Assembly: GCF_016213215.1 (NCBI RefSeq)
Contig: NZ_JACRAW010000088.1
Coordinates: 1 to 64,000 of the forward strand
Length of the DNA stretch: 64,000 bases
Source: Bradyrhizobium sp.
GTDB taxonomy: Bacteria; Pseudomonadota; Alphaproteobacteria; Rhizobiales; Xanthobacteraceae
Direction of reading: 5' to 3'
Shown here: positions 57,015-64,000 of the stretch, one piece after another
Layout of the letters: each line of letters starts with the position of its first letter
How positions within the stretch are numbered: the first letter of the stretch is position 1
The notes under the pieces: model-generated
What the model was told of the DNA's origin: nothing
Seen by the model: only the letters and a program-made list of their open reading frames with translations
The model's database searches: none
Position numbers and translations under genes: made by a program

Positions 57015-58262
57015 CTAAGCCTGGAACTGCGCGTAATCGATCGGCTTGTGACGATCGAGCGTGCGGGTGACCGGCGGCAGCGGATATTTAAGGCCAGTCG
57101 CGCAATTGAACAGCATCACGCGATCATTTCTCGTGACCCGTCCGTCGGAGAGACTCTGCTTGTAGGCGGCGTAGGTCGCCGCTCCCTCTGGGCACAGAAG
57201 AAGCCCCTCTTCGCGCGCGACTTCGCTCAGCGCAGACGAAATCTGCTCGTCATCGACCGCAATGGCAAAGCCTTTGCTCTCGCGCACGGCGCGCAGGATA
57301 AGGAAATCTCCGATCGCCTGCGGCACGCGGATGCCTGAGGCGATGGTGTGGGCGTCCTCCCAGCGGGTGGCGTGCTCGGTGCCTGCTGCGAAAGCGCGCA
57401 CCATCGGCGCGCAGCCGGACGCCTGCACCGCCACCATGCGCGGGCGCTTCTTGCCGATGAAGCCGATCGCCTCGAGTTCGGCGAATGCCTTCCACATGCC
57501 GATCAGGCCGGTGCCGCCGCCGGTCGGATAGAAGATCACGTCCGGCAGGTCCCAGCCGAGTTGCTCGGCCAGTTCCAGCCCCATCGTCTTCTTGCCCTCG
57601 ATGCGATACGGCTCCTTCAGCGTGGAGGTATCGAACCAGCCGACCTTGGCCTTGCCTTCGCCGACGATCTTGCCGCAATCGTCGATCAGGCCGTTGACGC
57701 GATAAACGGTCGCACCCTGCAACTCGATTTCGCTGACATTCACTTCGGGTGTATCGGCGGGACAGAAGATCGTGGTCTTGATGCCGCAGTGGCTGGCATA
57801 GGCCGCCAGCGCAGCTCCGGCATTGCCGTTGGTCGGCATCGCCATGTGGCTGATGCCGAGCGCCTTGCCCATCGACACCGCCATCACCAGGCCGCGCGCC
57901 TTGAACGAGCCGGTCGGCAGGCGGCCCTCGTCCTTGACGATGATCTCTCCGCCGCCGAGCTTTTGCGAAAGCTTCGGCAGCCGGATCAGCGGGGTTGCGA
58001 TTTCGCCGAGGCTGACGATGTCGGCACATTTGCGCACGGGCAGCAATTCGCGGTAGCGCCACAGGTCGGCCGGACGCTCCGCGAGCGCATCCTTGGTCAG
58101 CGCCTTCTTCACGCCGGCAAGGTCATAACGCACCAAGAGCGGCTTGCCCGCCTTTGAGAGGTTATGGAGCTGGTCGGCCGGATAGTGATCGCCCTCCATC
58201 GCGCATTCGAGATGGGTGACGAAGGTCGGGCGTTCGGTCGTGAGGTTGTCGTCGTCGCGCAC
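57015..58262 (-). CDS. Threonine-synthase-like PLP enzyme
   Basis: 415 residues from a GTG start (VRDDDNLTTERPTFVTHLECAMEGDHYP). Fold type II: the PLP lysine is K121 in LPTGSFKARGLVMAVSM, NGNAGAALAAYASHCG binds substrate, and VIFYPTGGGTGLIGMWKAF holds the phosphate. Families annotated threonine synthase in Bradyrhizobium have this length. No homoserine-pathway genes are adjacent, so another beta-replacing activity is possible. The long track ORF upstream of 58262 runs into a palindromic repeat and is not coding. Confidence 0.85.
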   Translation of the reverse strand: MRDDDNLTTERPTFVTHLECAMEGDHYPADQLHNLSKAGKPLLVRYDLAGVKKALTKDALAERPADLWRYRELLPVRKCADIVSLGEIATPLIRLPKLSQKLGGGEIIVKDEGRLPTGSFKARGLVMAVSMGKALGISHMAMPTNGNAGAALAAYASHCGIKTTIFCPADTPEVNVSEIELQGATVYRVNGLIDDCGKIVGEGKAKVGWFDTSTLKEPYRIEGKKTMGLELAEQLGWDLPDVIFYPTGGGTGLIGMWKAFAELEAIGFIGKKRPRMVAVQASGCAPMVRAFAAGTEHATRWEDAHTIASGIRVPQAIGDFLILRAVRESKGFAIAVDDEQISSALSEVAREEGLLLCPEGAATYAAYKQSLSDGRVTRNDRVMLFNCATGLKYPLPPVTRTLDRHKPIDYAQFQA

Positions 58263-58302
58263 GGCTTGTGCCTTTCTTGTTGAGCTCAGCGCTATTAAAC
58301 CA

Positions 58303-58411
58303 GTCACCCTGAGGAGCTTGCGAAGCAAGCGTCTCGAAGGGCGACGAGCCCCGCTGTTCGATCCGGGCCGTACATCCTTCGAGGCTCGCTCCGCGAGCAC
58401 CTCAGGATGAC
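58303..58411. repeat. ~110-bp palindromic repeat, intact copy
   Basis: GTCACCCTGAGGAGC at the left pairs with GCACCTCAGGATGAC at the right (a few mismatches), with inner GTCTCGAAGGGCGA and CATCCTTCGAGGC. It is related to the IS-interrupted copy at 4388-4476. It lies between lpdA and the threonine-synthase-like gene, both on the minus strand. Confidence 0.75.
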
Positions 58412-58452
58412 GGGACCGCCGTCTCGTTCGGATTTTCGTCGCTCTCCAGCTG

Positions 58453-59874
58453 CTATATGTTCAACACCCGCCCATAGGCGTCGAGCACCGCTTCCTTCAT
58501 CATCTCCGACAGCGTCGGATGCGGGAAGACCGTGTGCATCAGTTCCTCTTCCGTTGTCTCGAGATTCATCGCGACGACGTAGCCCTGGATCAGCTCGGTC
58601 ACCTCTGCGCCGATCATGTGCGCGCCGAGGAGCTGGCCGGTCTTCTTGTCAAACACCACCTTGACCAACCCCTGCTCTTCGCCGAGCGCAATCGCCTTGC
58701 CGTTGCCGACGAAGGGGAAACGGCCGACGCGGATCTCGCGCCCTCCTTCCTTCGCCCTCGCCTCGGTCAAGCCGACGGACGCGATCTGGGGATGGCAATA
58801 GGTGCAGCCGGGAATGAGGTTCTTGTCCATGGGATGCGGGTGCAGGCCCTTGATCGCCTCGACGCAGACCACCCCCTCATGCTCGGCCTTGTGCGCCAGC
58901 ATCGGGGGACCGGCGACGTCCCCGATGGCATAGATGCCGGGTACGTTGGTCTTGCCATAGCCGTCGATCACGATGGTGCCGCGATCGGTCTTCACCCCGA
59001 GCCTTTCCAGCCCGAGATTCTCGATGTTGCCGACCACACCGACCGCGGAGATCACCCGCTCGAACTCGGCCGCTTGCGGCTTGCCCTTGCCGTCGTCGAT
59101 CGTGGCAATGACGCTGTCGCTCTTCCTCTCGAGCTTGGTCACCTTGGTCGAGGTGTGTATCTTCATGCCCTGCTTCTCGAAGCGCTTGCGGGCAAGGCCC
59201 GCGATCTCGGAGTCCTCGACGGGCAGGATTTGCGGCAGCACCTCGACCACGGTCACGTCGGAGCCGAGGGTGTGGAAGAAGGACGCGAATTCGATCCCGA
59301 TGGCGCCCGACCCGACGACCAGCAGCGATTTTGGGATGCGATCCGGCACCATGGCCTCGAAATAGGTCCAGACCAGCTTCTTGTCCGGCTCGAGCCCCGG
59401 CAAGACGCGCGGGCGCGCGCCGGTCGCGATGATGATGTGCCTGGCCTGATAGGTGCCCTCGCCGAGCGCCCCCTTTGGCCCTTCGACCTCGGATTTGGCA
59501 ACGGTGATCTTGCCGGGAGCATCGATGATCGCCCTGCCCCAGATCACCGAGACCTTGTTCTTCTTCATCAGGAAGCCGACGCCGTCGTTGAGGCGTTTCG
59601 CGACGCCACGCGAGCGCTGCACAACTGCCTTGGGATCGAACGAGACCTTCTCCGCCGACAGGCCGTAATCCTTGGCGTGCTGCATGTAGTGGAAGATCTC
59701 GGCCGAGCGCAGCAGCGCCTTGGTCGGGATACAGCCCCAGTTCAGGCACACGCCGCCAAGATACGATTTCTCGACAATGGCGGTTTTGAAGCCGAGCTGG
59801 GCGGCGCGGATCGCGGTGACGTAACCGCCCGGCCCGGAGCCGATGATGATGATATCGAAAGACGTGTCGGCCAT
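58453..59874 (-). CDS. lpdA: Dihydrolipoamide dehydrogenase (E3)
   Basis: 473 residues; reoxidises dihydrolipoamide of 2-oxoacid dehydrogenase complexes with NAD+. FAD-binding GSGPGGYVTAIRAAQLG, redox-active C43/C48 (GGVCLNWGCIPTKALL), the NAD-binding VVGSGAIGIEFASFF and the catalytic His-Glu pair HPHPTLSE are all present. Last enzyme gene of the pdh operon. Confidence 0.97.
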   Translation of the reverse strand: MADTSFDIIIIGSGPGGYVTAIRAAQLGFKTAIVEKSYLGGVCLNWGCIPTKALLRSAEIFHYMQHAKDYGLSAEKVSFDPKAVVQRSRGVAKRLNDGVGFLMKKNKVSVIWGRAIIDAPGKITVAKSEVEGPKGALGEGTYQARHIIIATGARPRVLPGLEPDKKLVWTYFEAMVPDRIPKSLLVVGSGAIGIEFASFFHTLGSDVTVVEVLPQILPVEDSEIAGLARKRFEKQGMKIHTSTKVTKLERKSDSVIATIDDGKGKPQAAEFERVISAVGVVGNIENLGLERLGVKTDRGTIVIDGYGKTNVPGIYAIGDVAGPPMLAHKAEHEGVVCVEAIKGLHPHPMDKNLIPGCTYCHPQIASVGLTEARAKEGGREIRVGRFPFVGNGKAIALGEEQGLVKVVFDKKTGQLLGAHMIGAEVTELIQGYVVAMNLETTEEELMHTVFPHPTLSEMMKEAVLDAYGRVLNI

Positions 59875-59891
59875 GGCGGCTCCCGTTCAAC

Positions 59892-60131
59892 TCAAGCTGT
59901 CGTGGCGCCGCGGGCGCGGCCTCTGAAGATCAACATCCTGACCAGCCATTCGACGACGCCAATCAGGATCAGGATTGCAAGCGCGGCGAGTACGATTGGC
60001 TGTGCGATGTTTCGTGCCAGTTGCTCGCCGGCAAAGAACGCGGAATGAAGCAGGTCGAGGCCAATCGGATTGAGCACGAGAATGGCCCCGAGCAGAATCG
60101 ATATCCAGGGCCAGCGTGTCCGGACACTCAA
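59892..60131 (-). CDS. Small two-helix membrane protein in the pdh operon
   Basis: 79 residues, starting at TTG with GAGGGGGCGAGG upstream. Two hydrophobic segments: ISILLGAILVLNPIGLDLLHSAFF and PIVLAALAILILIGVVEWLVRMLI. The tail is basic. It lies between pdhC and lpdA with gaps of 22 and 17 bases, so it is cotranscribed. No family recognised. Confidence 0.65.
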   Translation of the reverse strand: MSVRTRWPWISILLGAILVLNPIGLDLLHSAFFAGEQLARNIAQPIVLAALAILILIGVVEWLVRMLIFRGRARGATTA

Positions 60132-60153
60132 CCTCGCCCCCTCGAAATGCGCA

Positions 60154-61497
60154 TCACACCATCATCATGACCGGGTTCTCGATCAGCTGCCTGAACGCGC
60201 CGATCAGTTCGGCTCCGAGCGCGCCGTCAATGGCGCGGTGGTCGCACGACAGCGTCACACTCATGATGCTCGCGATCTCGATGTTGCCGTTTCGCACGAC
60301 GGGGCGCTCCTCGCTGGTGCCGACCGCGAGGATCGTGGCATGGGGCGGATTGATCACCGCGGTGAAGTCCTTGATGCCGTACATGCCGAGATTGGAGACG
60401 GCGGTGGTGCCGCCCTGGTATTCCTCGGGCTTGAGCTTGCGCGCGCGGGCGCGCGCGGCGAAATCCTTCATCTCGCCCGAGATGGCCGACAGCGTCTTGG
60501 TCTCCGCTTTCCGGATGATCGGCGTGATCAGGCCGCCCGGCATGGCGACCGCAACGCCGATGTCGGAATGCCTGTGCTTGAGCAACCCACCGTCGGTCCA
60601 GCTCACATTGCAGTCCGGGATCTTCTGCAGCGCGACCGCCATGGCCTTGATGACGAAGTCGTTCACCGAAAGCTTGTAGAGCGGCTTCTTCTCCTTGTCC
60701 TTCGGCGCGGCGGCATTGATCTCCTCGCGCGCGGCGAGCAGCTTGCCGATGTCGCAGTCGATGGTGAGGTAGAAGTGCGGAACGTTCTGCACCGAGGCGG
60801 TCAGGCGCTGGGCAATGGTGCGGCGCATGTTGTCGTGCGGCACCACCTCGTAGGAGCCCGGTTCGAACAGCGCCAGGATCTGCTTGTCCGACATCGACGG
60901 CGCGAGCGCGGGCGCGGCCGGCGCGGCCGCGGGGGCCTTCAGTCCCTTGCCCGACTTCGCCTCTTCGACGTCACGGGCAATGACGCGGCCATGCGGGCCC
61001 GTGCCTGATATCATGGAAATCTCGATGCCCGCCTCTGTCGCCAGGCGTCGGGCGAGCGGAGAGGAGAAGACGCGGCCGTGGCCATTGGTCTGCGGCGCAG
61101 CCTGCGCAGGAGCGGCGGGCGGCGCGGTCGGCTTGGCGGCAGCGGGAGCGGGTGCCGGCGCGGGTGTCGCCGCAACCGGAGCCGCGGCGGCCTTCGGCGG
61201 CGCGCTGGAGGCCGACGGCTTTGCCCCGCCGGCGCTGGCGGCCTTGACGTCCTCGCCCTCACCCGCCAGCACCGCGATCACGTCGTTGACGGCAACGTCC
61301 TGCGTCCCTTCCGGGACCAGTATCCTGGCGATCGTGCCCTCGTCGATCGCCTCGACCTCCATGGTCGCCTTGTCGGTCTCGATCTCGGCGATGACGTCGC
61401 CGGACTTGACCTTGTCGCCCTCTTTCTTCAGCCACTTGGCGAGGTTGCCCTTCTCCATCGTCGGCGACAGGGCGGGCATCAGGATGTTGATAGGCAT
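60154..61497 (-). CDS. pdhC: Pyruvate dehydrogenase complex dihydrolipoamide acetyltransferase (E2)
   Basis: 447 residues. One lipoyl domain with the lipoylated lysine in [17 protein letters not shown], an Ala/Pro-rich linker, a peripheral subunit-binding domain (SSPLARRLATEAGIEISMISGTGPHGRVIARDV), and the acetyltransferase core ending in VTLSCDHRAIDGALGAEL (HRxxDG catalytic motif). The start [17 protein letters not shown] at 61497 is certain from the domain. Confidence 0.96.
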   Translation of the reverse strand: MPINILMPALSPTMEKGNLAKWLKKEGDKVKSGDVIAEIETDKATMEVEAIDEGTIARILVPEGTQDVAVNDVIAVLAGEGEDVKAASAGGAKPSASSAPPKAAAAPVAATPAPAPAPAAAKPTAPPAAPAQAAPQTNGHGRVFSSPLARRLATEAGIEISMISGTGPHGRVIARDVEEAKSGKGLKAPAAAPAAPALAPSMSDKQILALFEPGSYEVVPHDNMRRTIAQRLTASVQNVPHFYLTIDCDIGKLLAAREEINAAAPKDKEKKPLYKLSVNDFVIKAMAVALQKIPDCNVSWTDGGLLKHRHSDIGVAVAMPGGLITPIIRKAETKTLSAISGEMKDFAARARARKLKPEEYQGGTTAVSNLGMYGIKDFTAVINPPHATILAVGTSEERPVVRNGNIEIASIMSVTLSCDHRAIDGALGAELIGAFRQLIENPVMMMV

Positions 61498-61589
61498 GCT
61501 GACCTCACGAAGATAGCTCTTTAGACAGCTTCTCTTGTTAGCTTCTCTTGGCGTCGGCCCCCATACCCGGGAAGCCGACGAGACGGATT

Positions 61590-62042
61590 TCAATTACCGA
61601 TATCGCCCTGCCACAGGCGTTCGTTGGCGGGATTGGCGCGCCATGACTTCATCATGTTGATCGATCGCTCGTCGGCAAGGTCGATGTAGGGAATGCCGAA
61701 CTTGTCCAGGATGTCCTTGCTTCCCGGGTACGTGACGGACTCGCCGATCACGACCAGCGAAAGCCTGAACAACCCGAGCGCGCCGGCGCACATCGGGCAG
61801 GGCGACAACGTCGTGTACATTACGGTGTCGTGGAACGAACTCAGCCCGGCATCGCGCAGGCAGGACATCTCGCCGTGCAGGATGACGTTTTTCTCCTGAA
61901 CCCGGCGGTTGTGACCGCGGGCGATGATCCTGCTGTTGCGCGTCAGCACGGCGCCGATCGGCAGGCCGCCCTGCGCGATGCTGTTCTCCGCCTCGCGGAT
62001 GGCCTCCAGCATGAAATCGTAATGATGAGGTTCGATCGCCAC
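61590..62042 (-). CDS. Cytosine-deaminase-like nucleoside/base deaminase
   Basis: 150 residues from a GTG start. The zinc site is H56-G-E58 (LHGEMSCLRDAG) and PCPMC (C82, C85). The order and sequence around it, including the end WQGDIGN and IDLADERSINMMKSW, resemble the small yeast-type cytosine deaminase more than tRNA adenosine deaminase (TadA). It starts 2 bases after the DUF5076 stop, so it is embedded in the pdh operon between pdhB and pdhC. Confidence 0.88.
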   Translation of the reverse strand: MAIEPHHYDFMLEAIREAENSIAQGGLPIGAVLTRNSRIIARGHNRRVQEKNVILHGEMSCLRDAGLSSFHDTVMYTTLSPCPMCAGALGLFRLSLVVIGESVTYPGSKDILDKFGIPYIDLADERSINMMKSWRANPANERLWQGDIGN

Positions 62043-62044
62043 GG

Positions 62045-62347
62045 TCAGTGCCCCTTCCGCCGCGGCTCGGTGGTGCCGAGATCGGTCGGGCGCTCAAGCT
62101 CGGCCTCGAACATGTCGACGATGCGCTCCAGCGCCTCTTCCTCGGTGTACTCGCTCTCTCGCGCATAGGCGCGCGCGGCGTGGCGGGCGAGATCGACGAG
62201 CAGCAGGCCCCACATGTCGGGCTCCTCGAAAGCGCGCTGAAACGCCATCGACAGCCCCCCATCGAGCACGAACACGCGCAGCACCTCGGTTGCGTCCTCG
62301 CGATCGATGACATCAGGCGGTAATGGCTGCTCCTTGGGACCTGCCAT
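62045..62347 (-). CDS. DUF5076 protein
   Basis: 100 residues. The core DATEVLRVFVLDGGLSMAFQRAFEEPDMWGLLLVDLARHAARAYA is typical of DUF5076. It starts 3 bases after pdhB and is followed by the deaminase gene, so it is translated from the pdh transcript. Family function unknown; the position inside pdh operons in Rhizobiales suggests a link to this complex. Confidence 0.85.
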   Translation of the reverse strand: MAGPKEQPLPPDVIDREDATEVLRVFVLDGGLSMAFQRAFEEPDMWGLLLVDLARHAARAYARESEYTEEEALERIVDMFEAELERPTDLGTTEPRRKGH

Positions 62348-62350
62348 GAA

Positions 62351-63751
62351 TCACCGGTAGCAAACGGCTTTGGCGGCCTCGACCACTTCGGCCGCCGACG
62401 GCAATGCGAGCTTTTCCAGGTTGGCGGCATAGGGCATCGGTACGTCCTTGCCGGACACGCGCACCACCGGGGCGTCGAGATAGTCGAAAGCGTGCTCCAT
62501 AATCCGCGCCGCTATCTCGGCGCCGACGCCGCTCTGCTGCCAGCCTTCCTCGACCGTGACGGCTCGCCCTGTCTTCTTCACCGAGGCAACGATGGTCTCG
62601 GTATCCAGCGGACGCAGCGTGCGCAGGTCGATGACCTCGGCCTCGATGCCTTCCTTGGCGAGTTCATCGGCCGCCTTCAGTGCATAGGTCATGCCGTTGG
62701 ACCACGAAATGATGGTCACGTGATTGCCCTTGCGCACCACGCGCGCCTTGCCGATCGGGATCACGTAGTCATCGAGCTTCGGCACCTCGCCGGTGTGGCC
62801 GTAGAGGACCTCGTTCTCGAGGAAGATCACCGGATTGCGATCGCGGATCGCGGCCTTGAGCAGCCCCTTGGCGTCGGCGGCAGAATACGGCGCGACCACC
62901 TTCAGGCCGGGAATGTGCGCATACCATGCCGAATAGTCCTGGCTGTGCTGGGCGGCGACGCGCGCGGCGGCGCCGTTGGGCCCGCGGAACACGACCGAGC
63001 AGCCCATCTGCCCGCCGGACATATAGAGCGTCTTGGCCGCGGAGTTGATGATCTGGTCGATCGCCTGCATGGCGAAGTTGAACGTCATGAATTCGATGAT
63101 CGGCTTCAAGCCCGCCATCGCCGCGCCGACACCGATGCCGGCGAAGCCATGCTCGGTGATCGGGGTATCGATGACCCGGCGTGCGCCGAACTCCTGCAAC
63201 AGGCCCTGCGTCACCTTGTAGGCGCCCTGATACTCGGCGACCTCCTCGCCCATGACGAAGACGTCGGGATCGCGGCGCATCTCCTCGGCCATGGCATCGC
63301 GCAAGGCCTCGCGGATGGTCATGGTGACCATCTCGGTCCCCTCCGGCACTTCCGGATCGGGCTCGGCAACGGCTTGCGGCGCCGCCGGCGCCTTTGCTGC
63401 GGCGGGTGAGACCGGGGCCTCGGTCTTCGCTTGCGCGGGCGCGGCGGATTCGGCGGCCTTCTTCTGTTGTCCCGGCATTGCCACCTTGGCGAGGTCGGCG
63501 GCGCTTTCGCCGTCGGCCAGGATGGTCGCGATCGGGGTGTTGACCGCGACGTCCGCGGTGCCTTCCGGAATCAGGATCTGGCCGAGCGTCCCCTCATCGG
63601 TCGCCTCGACCTCCATCGTCGCCTTGTCGGTCTCGATCTCGGCGATGACGTCGCCCGACTTGACCGGCTCCCCCTCCTTCTTCAGCCACTTGGCGAGGTT
63701 GCCCTTCTCCATCGTGGGCGACAGCGCAGGCATCAGCACTTGAATTGGCAT
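62351..63751 (-). CDS. pdhB: Pyruvate dehydrogenase E1 component, beta subunit with lipoyl domain
   Basis: 466 residues. An N-terminal lipoyl domain ([13 protein letters not shown] ... [16 protein letters not shown]) is fused through an Ala/Pro linker to the transketolase-like beta subunit ([41 protein letters not shown]). The extra lipoyl domain on E1beta is typical of Rhizobiales. The C-terminal transketolase domain is complete. The gap to pdhA is 27 bases. Confidence 0.96.
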   Translation of the reverse strand: MPIQVLMPALSPTMEKGNLAKWLKKEGEPVKSGDVIAEIETDKATMEVEATDEGTLGQILIPEGTADVAVNTPIATILADGESAADLAKVAMPGQQKKAAESAAPAQAKTEAPVSPAAAKAPAAPQAVAEPDPEVPEGTEMVTMTIREALRDAMAEEMRRDPDVFVMGEEVAEYQGAYKVTQGLLQEFGARRVIDTPITEHGFAGIGVGAAMAGLKPIIEFMTFNFAMQAIDQIINSAAKTLYMSGGQMGCSVVFRGPNGAAARVAAQHSQDYSAWYAHIPGLKVVAPYSAADAKGLLKAAIRDRNPVIFLENEVLYGHTGEVPKLDDYVIPIGKARVVRKGNHVTIISWSNGMTYALKAADELAKEGIEAEVIDLRTLRPLDTETIVASVKKTGRAVTVEEGWQQSGVGAEIAARIMEHAFDYLDAPVVRVSGKDVPMPYAANLEKLALPSAAEVVEAAKAVCYR

Positions 63752-63778
63752 ATCGGCTCCGAAAGAAAGCTTGCGCGC

Positions 63779-64000
63779 TTAGCGATAGACGTCGGTGTAG
63801 AGCTCGGCGACGTCAGGTTCCGGATCGGCTTGGGCGAAATCAGCCGCAGCATTGACGATCTCACGGACCTCGGCATCGATCGCCTTCAGCTCCTGCTCGC
63901 TCACCTTGCCCGCGAGCAGGCGGTTGCGCACCTGCTCGATCGGGTCCTGATCCTGCCGGACCTTCTCGACCTCCTCGCGGGTCCGATACTTGGCCGGATC
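63779..64000 (-). CDS. pdhA: Pyruvate dehydrogenase E1 component, alpha subunit, C-terminal part
   Basis: Not in the ORF track. The minus strand reads DPAKYRTREEVEKVRQDQDPIEQVRNRL (with ADFAQADPEPDVAELYTDVYR before TAA at 63779), the standard end of alphaproteobacterial PdhA. Only the last 73 residues lie in the window; the start is beyond 64000. First gene of the pdh operon. Confidence 0.95.
   Translation of the reverse strand, partial: DPAKYRTREEVEKVRQDQDPIEQVRNRLLAGKVSEQELKAIDAEVREIVNAAADFAQADPEPDVAELYTDVYR

Noticed and set aside
58199-58400. N-terminal extension of the threonine-synthase-like ORF to 58400
   Set aside because: The extension reads through the palindromic repeat at 58303-58411 and is Arg/Ser-rich. 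The GTG at 58262 starts the conserved part.

Overview
The window is a high-GC alphaproteobacterial chromosome segment, most likely Bradyrhizobium or a very close relative. This rests on the gene order (dgt-argS-SPOR-nagZ-scpA-scpB-tatABC-serS-surE-pcm-LysM/M23-yajC-secD-secF and a pdhA-pdhB-pdhC-lpdA cluster), on protein sequences I recognise from that group, and on short dispersed repeats typical of Bradyrhizobiaceae intergenic DNA. No tRNA, rRNA, CRISPR array, phage or conjugative element was seen.

Layout. 1-3.5 kb: the 3' end of uvrA, a TetR regulator divergent from a Cys-rich membrane protein, then small stress-type genes (PRC barrel, DUF1801) separated by short palindromic repeats. 3.5-6.1 kb: a gene-free mosaic made of a ~650-bp structured non-coding repeat, a ~90-bp palindromic repeat, and an IS1182-type element that has inserted into that palindrome and carries a frameshifted transposase. 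6.1-19 kb: an AAA ATPase, a PPC-domain protein with an acyl-CoA synthetase, a TPR protein, a small GNAT, DUF3597, DUF2189, a MltB-type transglycosylase, DUF1127, trmFO with a kinase-like fusion protein, and threonine ammonia-lyase. 18.6-23 kb: a squalene-synthase-like gene and an Mth938-like gene (homologues of mitochondrial complex I assembly factors NDUFAF6 and NDUFAF3) downstream of yajC-secD-secF. 23-40 kb: the conserved envelope and housekeeping block: DUF815 ATPase, LysM/M23 lipoprotein, pcm, surE, serS, tatABC, scpAB, nagZ, SPOR protein, argS, dgt, then erpA.

40-47 kb: a membrane hybrid histidine kinase, xthA, an ExoR-like Sel1 protein translationally overlapping ilvD, and a second, internally deleted and inverted copy of the 3.7-kb repeat. 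47-58 kb: an autotransporter, a soluble lytic transglycosylase, SRPBCC protein, class III adenylate cyclase, Bug-type solute-binding protein, cytochrome b561 and a threonine-synthase-like gene. 58-64 kb: the pyruvate dehydrogenase operon (pdhA partial, pdhB, DUF5076, cytosine-deaminase-like gene, pdhC, small membrane protein, lpdA), all on the minus strand.

Functionally most of the window is core: Sec and Tat export, cell-wall turnover, chromosome segregation, tRNA charging and modification, and central carbon entry through PDH. The most unusual items are the repeated multi-hairpin element (3.7 and 46.8 kb), the kinase/AMP-synthetase C-domain fusion, the Cys-rich membrane protein under a palindromic TetR-type operator, and the deaminase gene inside the pdh operon. 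Coordinates are read directly from the sequence. Functions are inferred from motifs and family knowledge; no database search was run.
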